Assembly (NCBI RefSeq): GCF_040448675.1
Contig: NZ_CP159289.1
Location: 6,555,001-6,619,000 of the forward strand
Source: Dyadobacter sp. 676
GTDB lineage: Bacteria > Bacteroidota > Bacteroidia > Cytophagales > Spirosomataceae
Direction of reading: 5' to 3'
Length of the DNA stretch: 64,000 bases
Both the position numbers and the translations under genes were made by a program. Below the pieces are notes generated by a model that saw only the letters and a program-made list of their open reading frames with translations, had not been told where the DNA came from and did no database searches. Of this stretch, positions 16,421 to 26,269 are shown in pieces. Position 1 is the first letter of the stretch. Each line of letters starts with the position of its first letter.

Positions 16421-19400
16421 TTAACGGGTCATAGGAACATAATACTTGCTTTCTTCATCCTCGGGATCGAGGGAAACGCTTTGCGTAGACGCATTGCCTT
16501 GTCCCCACGCGAATACCAGCGGCAGGATGAACAACGCGGCGAACGTGGAGGCGATCAGCCCGCCGATTACCGCGCGGCCCAGTGGCGACGACTGGTCACC
16601 GGCTTCGCCGAGCCCGCTGGCCATCGGGATCATACCCACCACCATGGCAACGGCCGTCATAACAATAGGGCGGAGCCGCAGGCCGGCCGATTCTTTGGCC
16701 GCTTCGATGGCGTCGCCGCTGTGTTTGCGTAGCTGTTCGGCATTGGTAATCAAAAGTACCGCATTCGAAATCGATACCCCTACGGACATGATAATGCCCA
16801 TGTAGCTTTGAAGGTTCAGCGTCGAGCCGGTCATCATCAGCAACGCCAGCGAGCCGAGGATAACGGCAGGCACCGTTGCGAGGACGATTGCCGACACTTT
16901 GAACGACTGGAAGTTCGCCGCCAGCATCAGAAATATCACCACGATAGCCACAATAAGACCATTCTGGAGACTGTCGAGGGTGTCGGTGAGTGTTTGGCTC
17001 AAACCAACCAGCTCGACTGTCAACCCACGGGGCAGCTCGCCCAGGGAGGCCAGTGCATTTCTTACGTCGGCCTGCGCTACACCCAGATCCTTGTTATTCA
17101 AATTGGCGGTCACAGAAAGGACTGGCATCGCGCCGAGGTTGTCGTTTTCGCCGTAAGTAGTATCGGGTGTGATGGTCGCGATATCGCCAAGCACAGGACG
17201 GTTGGCATTTTTGAGCAATGGTATCTCGTTGATTTCCTGAATACTATTCATTTTACTTTCAGGAATCTGGACCTGTACCGCGTAGCTGAAACCACCTTTT
17301 TCGTCGACCCAGATATTCTTGTCGGTGTAACGCGACGAGGACGTCGACGCGATCAGCGATCTGGATACGTCGTTCATGTCCACACCCAGCTGCGCCGCCC
17401 GTATGCGGTCCACTTCGATCCTGATCGCCGGATATTTGGTGGATTGCCCCAGCTGGATATCACGCAGATAGCTGATCTCTTTCAATTTGGCAATAACTTT
17501 CCGTGCATATTGCTCATTCAGTTTTTTGTCCCGCCCCGACATCCGCACTTCAATAGGAGTGGGTGAACCCTGGCTAAGGATTTTATCGGTGAGTTCGATG
17601 GGTTCAAAAGAGGTTGTCACGTCGGGCATTGCCTGTTTCAATTCTTTACGGATCTTTTCTTTCAATTCGTCCAGATTGGTATGAAACCCTTCGTGCAGGC
17701 CTACCTGTAAAACCGCCTCCTGAGGGCCCGCCATGAACAGATAAATGGGGCTCACGGAGAATAACCCGGGGTGCTGGCCGACGTACGCGGATGTTACCGA
17801 TACATTATGCGGCCCCACGATTTTTTTGATTATATCGATCGTTTTCAGCGTCTTTTCCTCCGTGAGCTCCATACGGGTGCCGTCGGGAGCACGCAGGCGC
17901 ACCTGAAACTGGCTGCCGTTTACTTTGGGTAAAACGTCCTTTCCGATATTGCTCAGCAAAAACGCAGCCAGGGCAGTGGTAATGATCAGATAGGCGGCCA
18001 CAATGGGTTTACGAAACGGCATTGTCCGGTTAATAAAGCGCATAAAGCGGGCGCGGACACGCTCGAAGGCGCTTATTTTTCCGTCCTGATTTGCATCCGC
18101 GCGGTGGATCAACGCTTCCTTTTGGGCGTCCGGATTTTTACTGAGGCCCGATGCGGCAAATTCTTCGGCGTCGGTCATTTGCGAGCCGTCGGATTTTTGA
18201 TGATGCTTCACTTTCATGATCCAGTTGGCCATAACAGGCACGAAGGTCTGTGCCAGAAAGTAGGAGACGATCATGCTGAAACCGATCGACAATGCCAGCG
18301 GCAGGAACAATGAACCCGGAATACCACCCATCGTGAATGCGGGAGCAAATACCGCGAGGATACAAAAGAGGATCAGCAACTTGGGAAATGCGATTTCCTT
18401 ACAGGCGTCCCAAATGGCGAGGGCCTTCGGTTTGCCCATATCGAAATGCTGGTGAATATTCTCGATCGTCACGGTGCTTTCATCCACAAGGATACCGATT
18501 GCCAGGGCCAACCCGCTCAAGGTCATGATGTTGATCGTTTGCCCGAAAAGGTTCAGGAACAACACGCCGGAAATAATGGACGTAGGGATGGTCAGGATCA
18601 CGATCAATGCACCGCGGGCGTCACCCAGGAAGAGGAGCACCATCAGCCCGGTCAGGATCGCCCCGATGGCACCTTCGGTGAGCAGGCTCTTGACGGAGTT
18701 CATGACATAGGTCGATTGATCGAACTCGTAGCTGACCCTGACGTCCTCCGGCAGTGTATTCTGAATGCGTGGGATGGCCTTTTTCAGGTTCTGGACCACT
18801 TCCCATGTGGAGGCGTCGGCACTTTTGGCAATACTTAAATACACCGAGCGCTTACCGTTGACCAACCCGTAACCGGTGGTAATATCGGCCCCGTCTTCCA
18901 CGGTAGCGACGTCGCGAAGGTAGAGATTCTGCACGCCTCCTTTGAAAAGGGGAATATTTTCGAATTCCTTCACCGTGCGCACGGTCGTGTTGGTGGGGGT
19001 AATATAGTTCTTGTCGCCGATGCGCACATTCCCCGACGGAGCGGTCTGGTTGTTCACGCGCAATGCTTCCACCAGTTGATCGGGCGTGAGGTTGTGCGCG
19101 CGAAGCAGCTCGGGGTCGGCTTTTACCACGATCGTGCGGATGTTACCTCCAAACGGAGGGGCAGAAACGAGACCGGGAATGGAGGTAAATGTCGAACGCA
19201 CATACACGTTGGCAAGGTCGAGCAATTCGTTATTGCTACGTTTTTCCGAGCTTAACACGAGCTGGCCCACCGGCAGCGTGGAAGCGTCGAAACGGATAAT
19301 GAACGGCGGGTTGGAGCCCGGCGGGAAAATTGCCTGTGCGCGGTTGGTGAACGCGCTGAGTTCCGCGGAGGCCTGGGCCATATTGGTGCCGGGGTAGAAG

Positions 19401-19681
19401 TTCACCTTCATCAGGGTAAGGCCCTGGATGTTCTTCGTTTCAATGCTTTTGATCCCGTTAACGTAGAGGAGGATATTGATGTATTGCTTGGCGAAAAAGG
19501 TTTCCATCTGGTCGGGCGTGTATCCCCCGAACGGATGCGCGATGTACATCACCGGCAAATCGAGTTTCGGGAAAATATCGACTTTGATGTTCCGCACCGC
19601 ATTGATACCGAAAAAGAATAAACCGGCCACTATCACCATGATAGTTATCGGCTTACGTAATGCAAAACGTATTAAATCCAT
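16421..19681 (-). CDS. RND efflux pump, inner-membrane subunit with an EF-hand loop
   Basis: 1086 aa, start ATG 19681, the normal length for an AcrB-type pump. Twelve transmembrane helices and two large periplasmic domains are readable. The proton-relay helix 4 reads GILVDESTVTIEN with D400, followed by E where many pumps have a second D. The cytoplasmic linker between the halves contains DANQDGKISAFE (residues 529-540, bases 18062-18097), a canonical 12-residue calcium-binding EF-hand loop, which is uncommon in this family. The adaptor gene follows after 22 bp. Substrates are unknown. Confidence 0.93.
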   Translation of the reverse strand: MDLIRFALRKPITIMVIVAGLFFFGINAVRNIKVDIFPKLDLPVMYIAHPFGGYTPDQMETFFAKQYINILLYVNGIKSIETKNIQGLTLMKVNFYPGTNMAQASAELSAFTNRAQAIFPPGSNPPFIIRFDASTLPVGQLVLSSEKRSNNELLDLANVYVRSTFTSIPGLVSAPPFGGNIRTIVVKADPELLRAHNLTPDQLVEALRVNNQTAPSGNVRIGDKNYITPTNTTVRTVKEFENIPLFKGGVQNLYLRDVATVEDGADITTGYGLVNGKRSVYLSIAKSADASTWEVVQNLKKAIPRIQNTLPEDVRVSYEFDQSTYVMNSVKSLLTEGAIGAILTGLMVLLFLGDARGALIVILTIPTSIISGVLFLNLFGQTINIMTLSGLALAIGILVDESTVTIENIHQHFDMGKPKALAIWDACKEIAFPKLLILFCILAVFAPAFTMGGIPGSLFLPLALSIGFSMIVSYFLAQTFVPVMANWIMKVKHHQKSDGSQMTDAEEFAASGLSKNPDAQKEALIHRADANQDGKISAFERVRARFMRFINRTMPFRKPIVAAYLIITTALAAFLLSNIGKDVLPKVNGSQFQVRLRAPDGTRMELTEEKTLKTIDIIKKIVGPHNVSVTSAYVGQHPGLFSVSPIYLFMAGPQEAVLQVGLHEGFHTNLDELKEKIRKELKQAMPDVTTSFEPIELTDKILSQGSPTPIEVRMSGRDKKLNEQYARKVIAKLKEISYLRDIQLGQSTKYPAIRIEVDRIRAAQLGVDMNDVSRSLIASTSSSRYTDKNIWVDEKGGFSYAVQVQIPESKMNSIQEINEIPLLKNANRPVLGDIATITPDTTYGENDNLGAMPVLSVTANLNNKDLGVAQADVRNALASLGELPRGLTVELVGLSQTLTDTLDSLQNGLIVAIVVIFLMLAANFQSFKVSAIVLATVPAVILGSLALLMMTGSTLNLQSYMGIIMSVGVSISNAVLLITNAEQLRKHSGDAIEAAKESAGLRLRPIVMTAVAMVVGMIPMASGLGEAGDQSSPLGRAVIGGLIASTFAALFILPLVFAWGQGNASTQSVSLDPEDEESKYYVPMTR

Positions 19682-19997
19682 GTTACGAAATTGTAAGTTG
19701 TAACGGTACTACTGTATTGATGAGCGATATTGTCGGACTTGGTCATTTAGTAGTCAGGTGTTGCCATTTATGGTCAGGTGCTGTCATTTATAGTCAGGTG
19801 TTGTCATGTATTGTCAGGTTCGGTTAGTGGCGGGATGTAATTATTGAGAGAAATAAAAACCGTTCGTTTCACGACACCGTTAATGACCGTTCCTGACAAC
19901 ACCTGACTACCTCTGACTACACGTGACAACGCTTTACTACACCTGACAACATCTGACTACACGTGACAACACCCGGCTATTCCCAGCCCCACAAGGT
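19682..19997. repeat. 10-bp tandem repeats as inverted arms (family A, copy 1)
   Basis: The 316-bp gap between TolC-type and RND genes holds no gene. From about 19731 to 19820 there are tandem units alternating TAGTCAGGTG and TTGTCATTTA (20-bp super-repeat). From 19890 to 19978 there are units of the TGACAACACC/TGACTACACG type, their reverse complement. The two arms flank about 70 bp and could fold into a long imperfect hairpin. The same family occurs at 35508-35682. Confidence 0.8.
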
Positions 19998-21395
19998 TCA
20001 CTGATTCAGAAATATGCCCATGTCGCCTGCTGCCGCGGCTTTGAGGAGCAGGGCTTGCCATACGTTCGTCGCGGCGATGTCGCGGCTTGTCTCGGCGCGG
20101 TTCAGAACGTAGAGGGCTTGCGTCATGTCCACGATATTGCTAAGGCCATTTTTGTATAATACACTTTTCTGTAAATAAGCATCCGAAGCCGATTGTACCT
20201 GCACGGGCGCTTCACGGTAATTCGCCAACGCATTGCTGATCTTCGTTTCGGAAAGGATCAACTGGTTTTTCAACTGCTGGTCGGCGAGGTCGTATTCTTC
20301 CTTTAATGCATTGGAAACGAATTTCTGCGACATGACCTGCTGGCGGGTCCGCAAAATGCCGGTCATATTCCAGGTAGCGCCGATCCCGAGGAGGTAATTT
20401 GCCCTGACGGGCTTGATGCCTTCAAAATAATTTTGCGTGTAGGCCGTCTGGTCGCTTGCGTAGCTGGAAGAAAATCCCGCACCGCGCCCCTGGAATACCC
20501 CGAACAGCGAAAATGTGGGCATTGCAAGTGTGTGATAGTATTTGGCCTGCTGCTCACTGACGGCAATGCGGTTGGCATAGAATTTCAGTAACGGATGGTT
20601 TTCCGGCTTGCCGGCCGAATCGGCCACGGCACGCGGAATGCGGGTGAGGAGCAAAGTGTCGAGCTGGAAGCGCTGCTCCGTGACGCCCATCAACCTGGCC
20701 AGGTTATTGGCCTGTTCCTGCTCAAAATCGCGCGCCTGTATAATGCTGATCTTCGCGTTGGAAACCTCCGCATTGGCCAGCGACGAATCGACGCCGGGGA
20801 TCAGGCCGTTTTTCACACGCGTAACCACCACTGTTTTCAATGCGTTGGCGCGTTCGAGGTTGTTTTCCCAGGAACGGATAAGACGTTGCGCTGCCAGCAG
20901 GTTCAGGTAGGCCGCTGCCACGCGGACACCGTGCTGGAACTGCTCCTGTTCCAGATCCGCCTGGTCGCGGTTCACGATCGACTGTGATACATTGATCCGT
21001 TCGCGCGCCCGGCCGAAGGCGAAGAAATCCCAGTTGATGTTCGTCAGGTACAGCGCCCCGAATGCGGAGTTCCAGTTTTGCTTCGGCAGAGGCAGGCCCG
21101 AGGAAGCTACGGAAAGGCCAAGGCCATAAAGCGGACCGTTCTGGCCGTTCACGGTGCCGTAATCCTGCTGGGCCGAGAGGTTGAAATTGGGCAGATAGTC
21201 TTTCTTGCTTTGAAGGACCGTCGCTTTGGAAGCGCTGAGATAGTTGTTCTTGGCTTTGATGCTGCCATAATTGCTGACAGCCGTTTCGATGGCTTGTTGT
21301 AATGTAAGCGTTTGGGCACTCAGTTTTTCACCGGCTCCGACCAGCGAGAGGGTCAGCAACAGGGAGGGGAAATACTTCTTCGATGTCATTTGCAT
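19998..21395 (-). CDS. TolC-family outer-membrane efflux channel
   Basis: 465 aa, start ATG 21395. A signal peptide (ends near LSA-QT) is followed by two homologous halves rich in long helices, starting TLTLQQAIETAVSNYGSIKAK, the usual OEP layout. It forms the outer-membrane duct for the RND pump and adaptor encoded downstream. It is separated from the pump by the 10-bp repeat hairpin, so the relative levels of channel and pump may differ. Confidence 0.9.
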   Translation of the reverse strand: MQMTSKKYFPSLLLTLSLVGAGEKLSAQTLTLQQAIETAVSNYGSIKAKNNYLSASKATVLQSKKDYLPNFNLSAQQDYGTVNGQNGPLYGLGLSVASSGLPLPKQNWNSAFGALYLTNINWDFFAFGRARERINVSQSIVNRDQADLEQEQFQHGVRVAAAYLNLLAAQRLIRSWENNLERANALKTVVVTRVKNGLIPGVDSSLANAEVSNAKISIIQARDFEQEQANNLARLMGVTEQRFQLDTLLLTRIPRAVADSAGKPENHPLLKFYANRIAVSEQQAKYYHTLAMPTFSLFGVFQGRGAGFSSSYASDQTAYTQNYFEGIKPVRANYLLGIGATWNMTGILRTRQQVMSQKFVSNALKEEYDLADQQLKNQLILSETKISNALANYREAPVQVQSASDAYLQKSVLYKNGLSNIVDMTQALYVLNRAETSRDIAATNVWQALLLKAAAAGDMGIFLNQ

Positions 21396-21538
21396 TCAGA
21401 ATTATATGGCAACTGAACCGGGGCGAGTGTGTGGGATCAAAGTGGTTTGCCAGGCCCGTCGAATTGCTTCGCAAAGGTAAAGCGGGGACTTTTGGCAATG
21501 TTTATTACTTTCAAACAATATCTTATAAAATTCAAACA

Positions 21539-22453
21539 TCACTGGCGTTCACGAACGCGGTACGATTTGGGGGTAACGCCAATCTGCTTCTTGAAAAGGT
21601 TATTGAAGTAAGCGGGATATTCGAAACCAAGGCAGAATGCGATCTCGGCGATGCTCCAGTTGGAATGCCGGAGCATTACCTTGGACTGCGCCAGCACGCG
21701 GTCGACAATATGTTCGGTGGTAGTTTTTCCGGTGATTTCTTTCAGGGCCCGGTTGAGGTGATTCACGTGGACGCCCAGCCTGCCGGCATAATCCCTCGCG
21801 GTTTTCAGTTTGAGTTTGTGTTCCGGGGATTCTATTGGAAACTGGCGTTCGAGCAGTTCATGGAATAGCGACGACAGTCTGGCCGAGCCGTTGACGTGCA
21901 GGTCGCCAGCGCCGGATGGCTGCATTTTCATCGCCTCGTGCGCGAGCACGTTCACGTAGTTGCGCATGAGGTCGTACTTGTGCACGTAGTTCGACTCGAT
22001 GTCGGCCTGCATTTTCCCAAAAATGCTGAGCAGGTATTCTTGCTGTTCTTCATCGATAAAATACACCGGAATAGCGTCGCTGCGCAGGATAGGGCAGTCG
22101 GTCATCGTCTCCGAACGGTTGATCGTGCTCAGGAACTGGTCGGTAAACAGACAGAAGTAGCCCGACTGCTCTTCCGACAGCGCCTGCCACGAATAGGGAA
22201 CGTTGCGGTTGAAGAAAACCAGTGCGTTGCGGTTGATTTCCACCTCCTGGTCGCCGTAGGTAATCTTTCCTTTACCGAGGATCAATGAAATCTTGTAAAA
22301 GTCCCGTCGCGCGTAAGAAGTGTACTTGTTGCAGAATACCCGGGAGAACACATTGAAGTGACCTTCGTCCCCGGTCGTTTTGTCCGGACCTTTCAGTCCT
22401 TTCGCAGCGGGGTGCGTCTGGTAGAAATGTGCTACAGTCTCATTGGGTATCAT
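21539..22453 (-). CDS. AraC-family transcriptional regulator
   Basis: 304 aa, start ATG 22453. The C-terminal 100 residues carry two helix-turn-helix motifs (ARDYAGRLGVHVNHLNRALKEITGKT and WSIAEIAFCLGFEYPAYFNNLFKKQIGVTPKSYR). The N-terminal 150 residues are a cupin-like sensing domain. It precedes the TolC-RND-adaptor genes in the same direction, so it probably regulates the efflux system. A clear paralogue lies at 60862-61764 beside an SDR gene. Confidence 0.9.
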   Translation of the reverse strand: MIPNETVAHFYQTHPAAKGLKGPDKTTGDEGHFNVFSRVFCNKYTSYARRDFYKISLILGKGKITYGDQEVEINRNALVFFNRNVPYSWQALSEEQSGYFCLFTDQFLSTINRSETMTDCPILRSDAIPVYFIDEEQQEYLLSIFGKMQADIESNYVHKYDLMRNYVNVLAHEAMKMQPSGAGDLHVNGSARLSSLFHELLERQFPIESPEHKLKLKTARDYAGRLGVHVNHLNRALKEITGKTTTEHIVDRVLAQSKVMLRHSNWSIAEIAFCLGFEYPAYFNNLFKKQIGVTPKSYRVRERQ

Positions 22454-22673
22454 GAGCTGAAATTATGAAATTCAAATATTGGCTACAAAGCAGAAGGGTT
22501 AAAAATTAATTAAATGGGCGTGGGACTTGGTATCGTTATGAATTTTCCCGGTTAAACCATTTTTTTTGAGTTTTTGGAATACCGGAATAGCGCTACGAAT
22601 CCGGCGTTTTGTCCGGCGGGCCCGAATGTGGATATGGGAGCATCGGGCCGGTTTTCATGGCCGGCAACAAAAA

Positions 22674-22697
22674 ACGCCGGCCTGTTGGGGCCGGCGT
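22674..22697 (-). terminator. intrinsic terminator
   Basis: ACGCCGGCC (22674-22682) and GGCCGGCGT (22689-22697) pair perfectly around a 6-nt loop, and on the minus strand the stem is followed by TTTTTTG. It ends transcription of the small secreted protein gene at 22718-23131. Confidence 0.9.
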
Positions 22698-22717
22698 CGT
22701 ATGCACTTATAACTGGT

Positions 22718-23131
22718 TTAATCCCTCGTCGGATAAACTTTGTCGGGCGTATTATAGTAATCGGCCATTTGCGCGGTGTCCTTTTTGAGCGCGGGCGCCT
22801 GGGTTTTGTAGTTACGCGGCGAGGTCAGCGGGTTGATTTCCACTCCTTCCGGCTTGTACTCGCGCGTCACAACCAGCGTCGCAGGGCGCGGCGCATATTT
22901 CGGCGTCGTGCTGACGGTCCCTTGCTGGTATTTGCCGAACCGCTCGACGGTCCTGAGGTTCGCGACGCGGATCGTGTTCTGATCCTTGCCGGCCGCTTTT
23001 GCCTGTGCGGCCTTGTTCGGATGTTTGTAGTTATAGACAGAAATTCCGGGGTCGACGATCGACTGCGCACGGGCAGCGATGGTGAACAATCCGGTCATTA
23101 ATATGGCGATTAAGAATGTGGCTTTTTTCAT
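22718..23131 (-). CDS. small secreted protein of unknown function
   Basis: 137 aa, start ATG 23131. There is a clear signal peptide (MKKATFLIAILMTGLF..ARA-QS), and the mature part is basic and rich in Lys, Tyr, Thr and Pro. No domain is recognised. It is a single gene with its own intrinsic terminator. An antisense frame exists on the plus strand, but the signal peptide and terminator support the minus strand. Confidence 0.65.
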   Translation of the reverse strand: MKKATFLIAILMTGLFTIAARAQSIVDPGISVYNYKHPNKAAQAKAAGKDQNTIRVANLRTVERFGKYQQGTVSTTPKYAPRPATLVVTREYKPEGVEINPLTSPRNYKTQAPALKKDTAQMADYYNTPDKVYPTRD

Positions 23132-23448
23132 GTTGATACCCTTTAATTTTCACTGATTGCCCCTTTTCTCAGGAGGGGGCAGGTTGAAAATAGCAACAGA
23201 AAAAACCAATTTCAAATGCTCTAATAAGTGTGAAAATCGCTATTTCACGCGGGTAGGTTGTATTTTTACAATAGTTTGATGCGAAAATGTTGGAAATCCG
23301 AAAACCGGGTTTCATGCAAAAGTGATTTCGGGTAAAAAAATACACTGGACGGGAAAATAGCTTTAAATGCGATCACCCAAAAAATCGCGGAAAAAATTCA
23401 GATTTTAATGGGTTTCTAATCAGTTTCTAATGATTCCTGGGTGAAGAG
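23132..23448. other. intergenic region without a gene
   Basis: 317 bp between the small secreted protein and the bestrophin-like gene. It contains a short hairpin TGCCCC/GGGGCA (23158-23181) in the leader of the secreted-protein gene and AT-rich, mainly A-runs near 23330-23400. No frame of interest is seen. Confidence 0.5.
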
Positions 23449-24330
23449 TCACCGGAGCAGCGCCTGGGTCGAGGTCTGGACGCCTTTACAGATCCGCTCC
23501 ATCGGGAGATCATTGCTGTCCTCGCCAAACGGGTCCTCGATTTCCTCGGCGATCACTTCGAGGCTTGCCAGGATGTAAAACACGAACATCACGAACGGGA
23601 CCACCAGGAAATGCAGGCTGAACACGTAGCCGATCGGCAATGTAAGGCAATAAATAAAGATGAATTTTTTTATAAAAGAGCTGTATGACAGCGGGATAGG
23701 GGTATTCTTGATGCGTTCGCAAGCCCCGCAGATGTTTGTAAAACCTTCGAGCTCGTGGTTCAGAATAAGGGTGTGTTCCGGAAGCAGCGCGCCTTTTCGT
23801 TGCAGCTCTATCACTTTTGCAAACAACGCGGCGGCGATCTGATTGGGAATATGATCGCTCGTGATCAATGACGACTTCCCGTAAAGCGCCGCATCCTCGA
23901 ATTCGTCGGAAATGTAACGGCTGCGCAAATGGTTTTTCAACGCGAATGCATAGTTCGGGATCATCTTCGCGAAAAATTCACGTTCCGCCGCATATTCCGG
24001 CCCGATGAGTCCGGCGAGCTTCAATGCCAGGTTGCGGCTGCCGTTCATCAGAGAGCCCCACTGCTTGCGCCCTTCCCACCAGCGGTCGTAGGCGGTGTTG
24101 GTGCGGAAAACGAGCAGCATCGAGATCACAAAGCCCAGCAGCGAGTGCATCAGCGAGATGTTTTTCAGGTCGTGGTTCTCGTTGATCTTATAATGTACGA
24201 TAATAAGGTACGCAATAACGCTCGAATATACGGCCATTGTGAGGATCATCGGCGCCAGCTTGCGCACGGTGTCCGCCTTCTGGAAATAGAAAATGTAACG
24301 GAACCACTCCTTGGGGTTGTAATCGATCAT
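23449..24330 (-). CDS. bestrophin-like channel protein
   Basis: 293 aa, start ATG 24330, overlapping the exonuclease stop by 4 bp. The sequence has the bestrophin/UPF0187 pattern: an N-terminal amphipathic stretch, transmembrane helices near 25-45 and 60-80, the conserved FRTNTAYDRWWEGRKQWG block, and two further helices near 220-255 before the EDPFG motif. Bacterial relatives form pentameric cation- or chloride-conducting channels. It is co-transcribed with the DEDDh exonuclease, although no functional link is obvious. Confidence 0.85.
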   Translation of the reverse strand: MIDYNPKEWFRYIFYFQKADTVRKLAPMILTMAVYSSVIAYLIIVHYKINENHDLKNISLMHSLLGFVISMLLVFRTNTAYDRWWEGRKQWGSLMNGSRNLALKLAGLIGPEYAAEREFFAKMIPNYAFALKNHLRSRYISDEFEDAALYGKSSLITSDHIPNQIAAALFAKVIELQRKGALLPEHTLILNHELEGFTNICGACERIKNTPIPLSYSSFIKKFIFIYCLTLPIGYVFSLHFLVVPFVMFVFYILASLEVIAEEIEDPFGEDSNDLPMERICKGVQTSTQALLR

Positions 24331-24914
24331 ACAAGCTTGACCTGGTCGATGAGTTTAAAAAATTCTTTAAAGCATTTGGCCGTCAGGCGTGCATCTTCCA
24401 GGGCATTGTGCGTTTCTTCCTCCCGTTCGAATCCGAAATAGCTGGCTACGGAGCCGAGGCTCAGCGAACGTGGTACCTGTTTGCCGTTCTTTTCGAGGAT
24501 TTGGAAAAATAAATAGGAGACGGTATGGAGGTCGAGCATTTTGTTGGAAAAACCCCATTTCATTTTCTCGTTGCGGTAGGCATACCGTAGGAAATTGATG
24601 TCGTTGATCACGCTCTGGCCACAAATCACCACGTTGGCGAGGCTCGGTTTGCCGACATTGAGCTTCCTGATCCATTTTTCGAATTCGGGCAGCACGTCGT
24701 AGATCATCGGCGCATCTTCCAGGTCGTCCAGCGAAAGTCCGTGCACCTCTTCCGATTTCACTGAAAACGCCTCCTCGTTCTCCGGGTAAACATTTTGCAG
24801 GTAGGTACCGAGCGACCGCCAGTTGTCGTCGAAAAACTCCGCGCCGATCTGGATAATCTCGTTCCAGCCAGGCTCGGGCCCGGTCATTTCGATATCTAAT
24901 ACAAGGAAGGACAT
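24327..24914 (-). CDS. DEDDh 3'-5' exonuclease (DnaQ-like)
   Basis: 195 aa, start ATG 24914. Exo I is FLVLDIEMTG (D7, E9), Exo II lies in the VINDINFLRYAY region (D), and Exo III is HNALEDARLTAKCF with the H and D of the DEDDh type. Enzymes of this size include RNase T/oligoribonuclease relatives and DnaQ-like proofreading domains. The gene overlaps the bestrophin-like gene by 4 bp. Whether the substrate is RNA or DNA is unknown. Confidence 0.85.
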   Translation of the reverse strand: MSFLVLDIEMTGPEPGWNEIIQIGAEFFDDNWRSLGTYLQNVYPENEEAFSVKSEEVHGLSLDDLEDAPMIYDVLPEFEKWIRKLNVGKPSLANVVICGQSVINDINFLRYAYRNEKMKWGFSNKMLDLHTVSYLFFQILEKNGKQVPRSLSLGSVASYFGFEREEETHNALEDARLTAKCFKEFFKLIDQVKLV

Positions 24915-25037
24915 AGGATGGCTTTCGGGGCTATTGGAAAAATGGTCATAATTTGGAAACTCAAACTTATAGTTTTATGTACAAAATTATGCAATCATTG
25001 CATGCAAGAAGATTCTACAAACACTCATTTATAGCAA

Positions 25038-26195
25038 ATGGCTATCGATTTTAATGAAATTCCGTCCCCGTGTTTCATATTGGAGGAAGAGCTGCTCCGT
25101 AAAAACCTGGAACTGATCGACTCGGTGCAGAAAGCGGCGGGATGCCAGATTATCCTCGCGCTCAAAGGGTTTTCCATGTACAGCGCGTTCCCCATTGTGA
25201 AAGAATACCTTTCGGGGGCTACTGCGAGCTCGCTAAACGAGGTGAAACTGATCAACGACTTTATGGGCTACAAGTCGCACACCTACATGCCCGCGTACCT
25301 CGATAGCGAGTTCGGCGAGATCATGCAGCGCAGCAGCCACATCACATTCAATTCGTTGAGCCAGTGGGAACGGTTTCGGGAAAGGGTGGAGGCCTACAAG
25401 GCGGCGAATCCGGGGAAGATATTATCCTGCGGCATTCGCGTAAATCCGCAATATTCGGAGGTAGCTACCGACATGTATAATCCATGCGTGCCCGGCTCGC
25501 GCCTGGGCGTCACGCGTGACAAGCTGCCCGGCGAGCTTCCCGCAGGCATTGACGGCATTCACTTTCATACGCTGTGCGAGAATGGCTCGGATACTCTGGA
25601 GCGTACGCTCAATGCATTGGAAGAGCGGTTCGGTGATTTGCTTCGTCAGGCCAAATGGCTGAACATGGGAGGCGGGCACCTCATGACAAGAGAAGGATAT
25701 GATATTAGTAAACTAATTTATTTAGTTAGTACTATAAAGGAAAAATACAATCTGGAAGTAATCCTTGAACCGGGTTCGGCCATTGCTTGGCGGACAGGCA
25801 TCCTGTACACCACGGTACTCGACGTACTGGATAGCCAGGGCATCGACGTCGCGATTCTCGACACCTCGTTCGCGGCGCATATGCCCGACACCCTGGAGAT
25901 GCCCTATAAGCCGGTTATCCGCGGCGCGTACCACGATCCCGAACCCGGAAAACCCACTTACAGGATGGGCGGGATGACCTGCCTCGCAGGCGATTACATG
26001 GGCGATTATTCGTTCGACAGGCCGCTGGAAGTTGGTGATAAAATTATATTTGAGGATATGATCCACTACACCATGGTAAAGACTACCACATTTAACGGCG
26101 TTAATTTGCCTTCCATTGGCATATGGAGAACAGACCAAAAATTCCAGCTTATTCGCTCCTACGGATACGAAAGTTTCAAGGACAGGTTATCATAG
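25038..26195 (+). CDS. nspC: carboxynorspermidine/carboxyspermidine decarboxylase
   Basis: 385 aa, start ATG 25038. It is a PLP enzyme of the alanine racemase-fold decarboxylase group: K43 in ILALKGFSMY is the Schiff-base lysine, HTLCENGSD contains the glycine/cysteine site region, and MTCLAGDYMGDY holds the C-terminal active-site Cys and Asp. The protein makes (nor)spermidine by decarboxylating the carboxy-polyamine. The partner dehydrogenase is not in this window. A short AT-rich patch lies near 25690-25760. Confidence 0.9.
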   Translation: MAIDFNEIPSPCFILEEELLRKNLELIDSVQKAAGCQIILALKGFSMYSAFPIVKEYLSGATASSLNEVKLINDFMGYKSHTYMPAYLDSEFGEIMQRSSHITFNSLSQWERFRERVEAYKAANPGKILSCGIRVNPQYSEVATDMYNPCVPGSRLGVTRDKLPGELPAGIDGIHFHTLCENGSDTLERTLNALEERFGDLLRQAKWLNMGGGHLMTREGYDISKLIYLVSTIKEKYNLEVILEPGSAIAWRTGILYTTVLDVLDSQGIDVAILDTSFAAHMPDTLEMPYKPVIRGAYHDPEPGKPTYRMGGMTCLAGDYMGDYSFDRPLEVGDKIIFEDMIHYTMVKTTTFNGVNLPSIGIWRTDQKFQLIRSYGYESFKDRLS

Positions 26196-26269
26196 TAAGT
26201 GTAAACGGGTTGATGTGTGATGGTTACTTGTGGCTTGAAGCGGTTCGCGGAAAAGTTCTAAATAATTTT

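Noticed and set aside
19731..19980. Family A repeats as a CRISPR array
   Set aside because: The units are 10 bp and contiguous, with no unique spacers of 25-40 bp and no cas genes nearby.
22574..23101. Plus-strand frame opposite the small secreted protein gene
   Set aside because: The minus-strand gene has a signal peptide and an intrinsic terminator; the plus frame does not.
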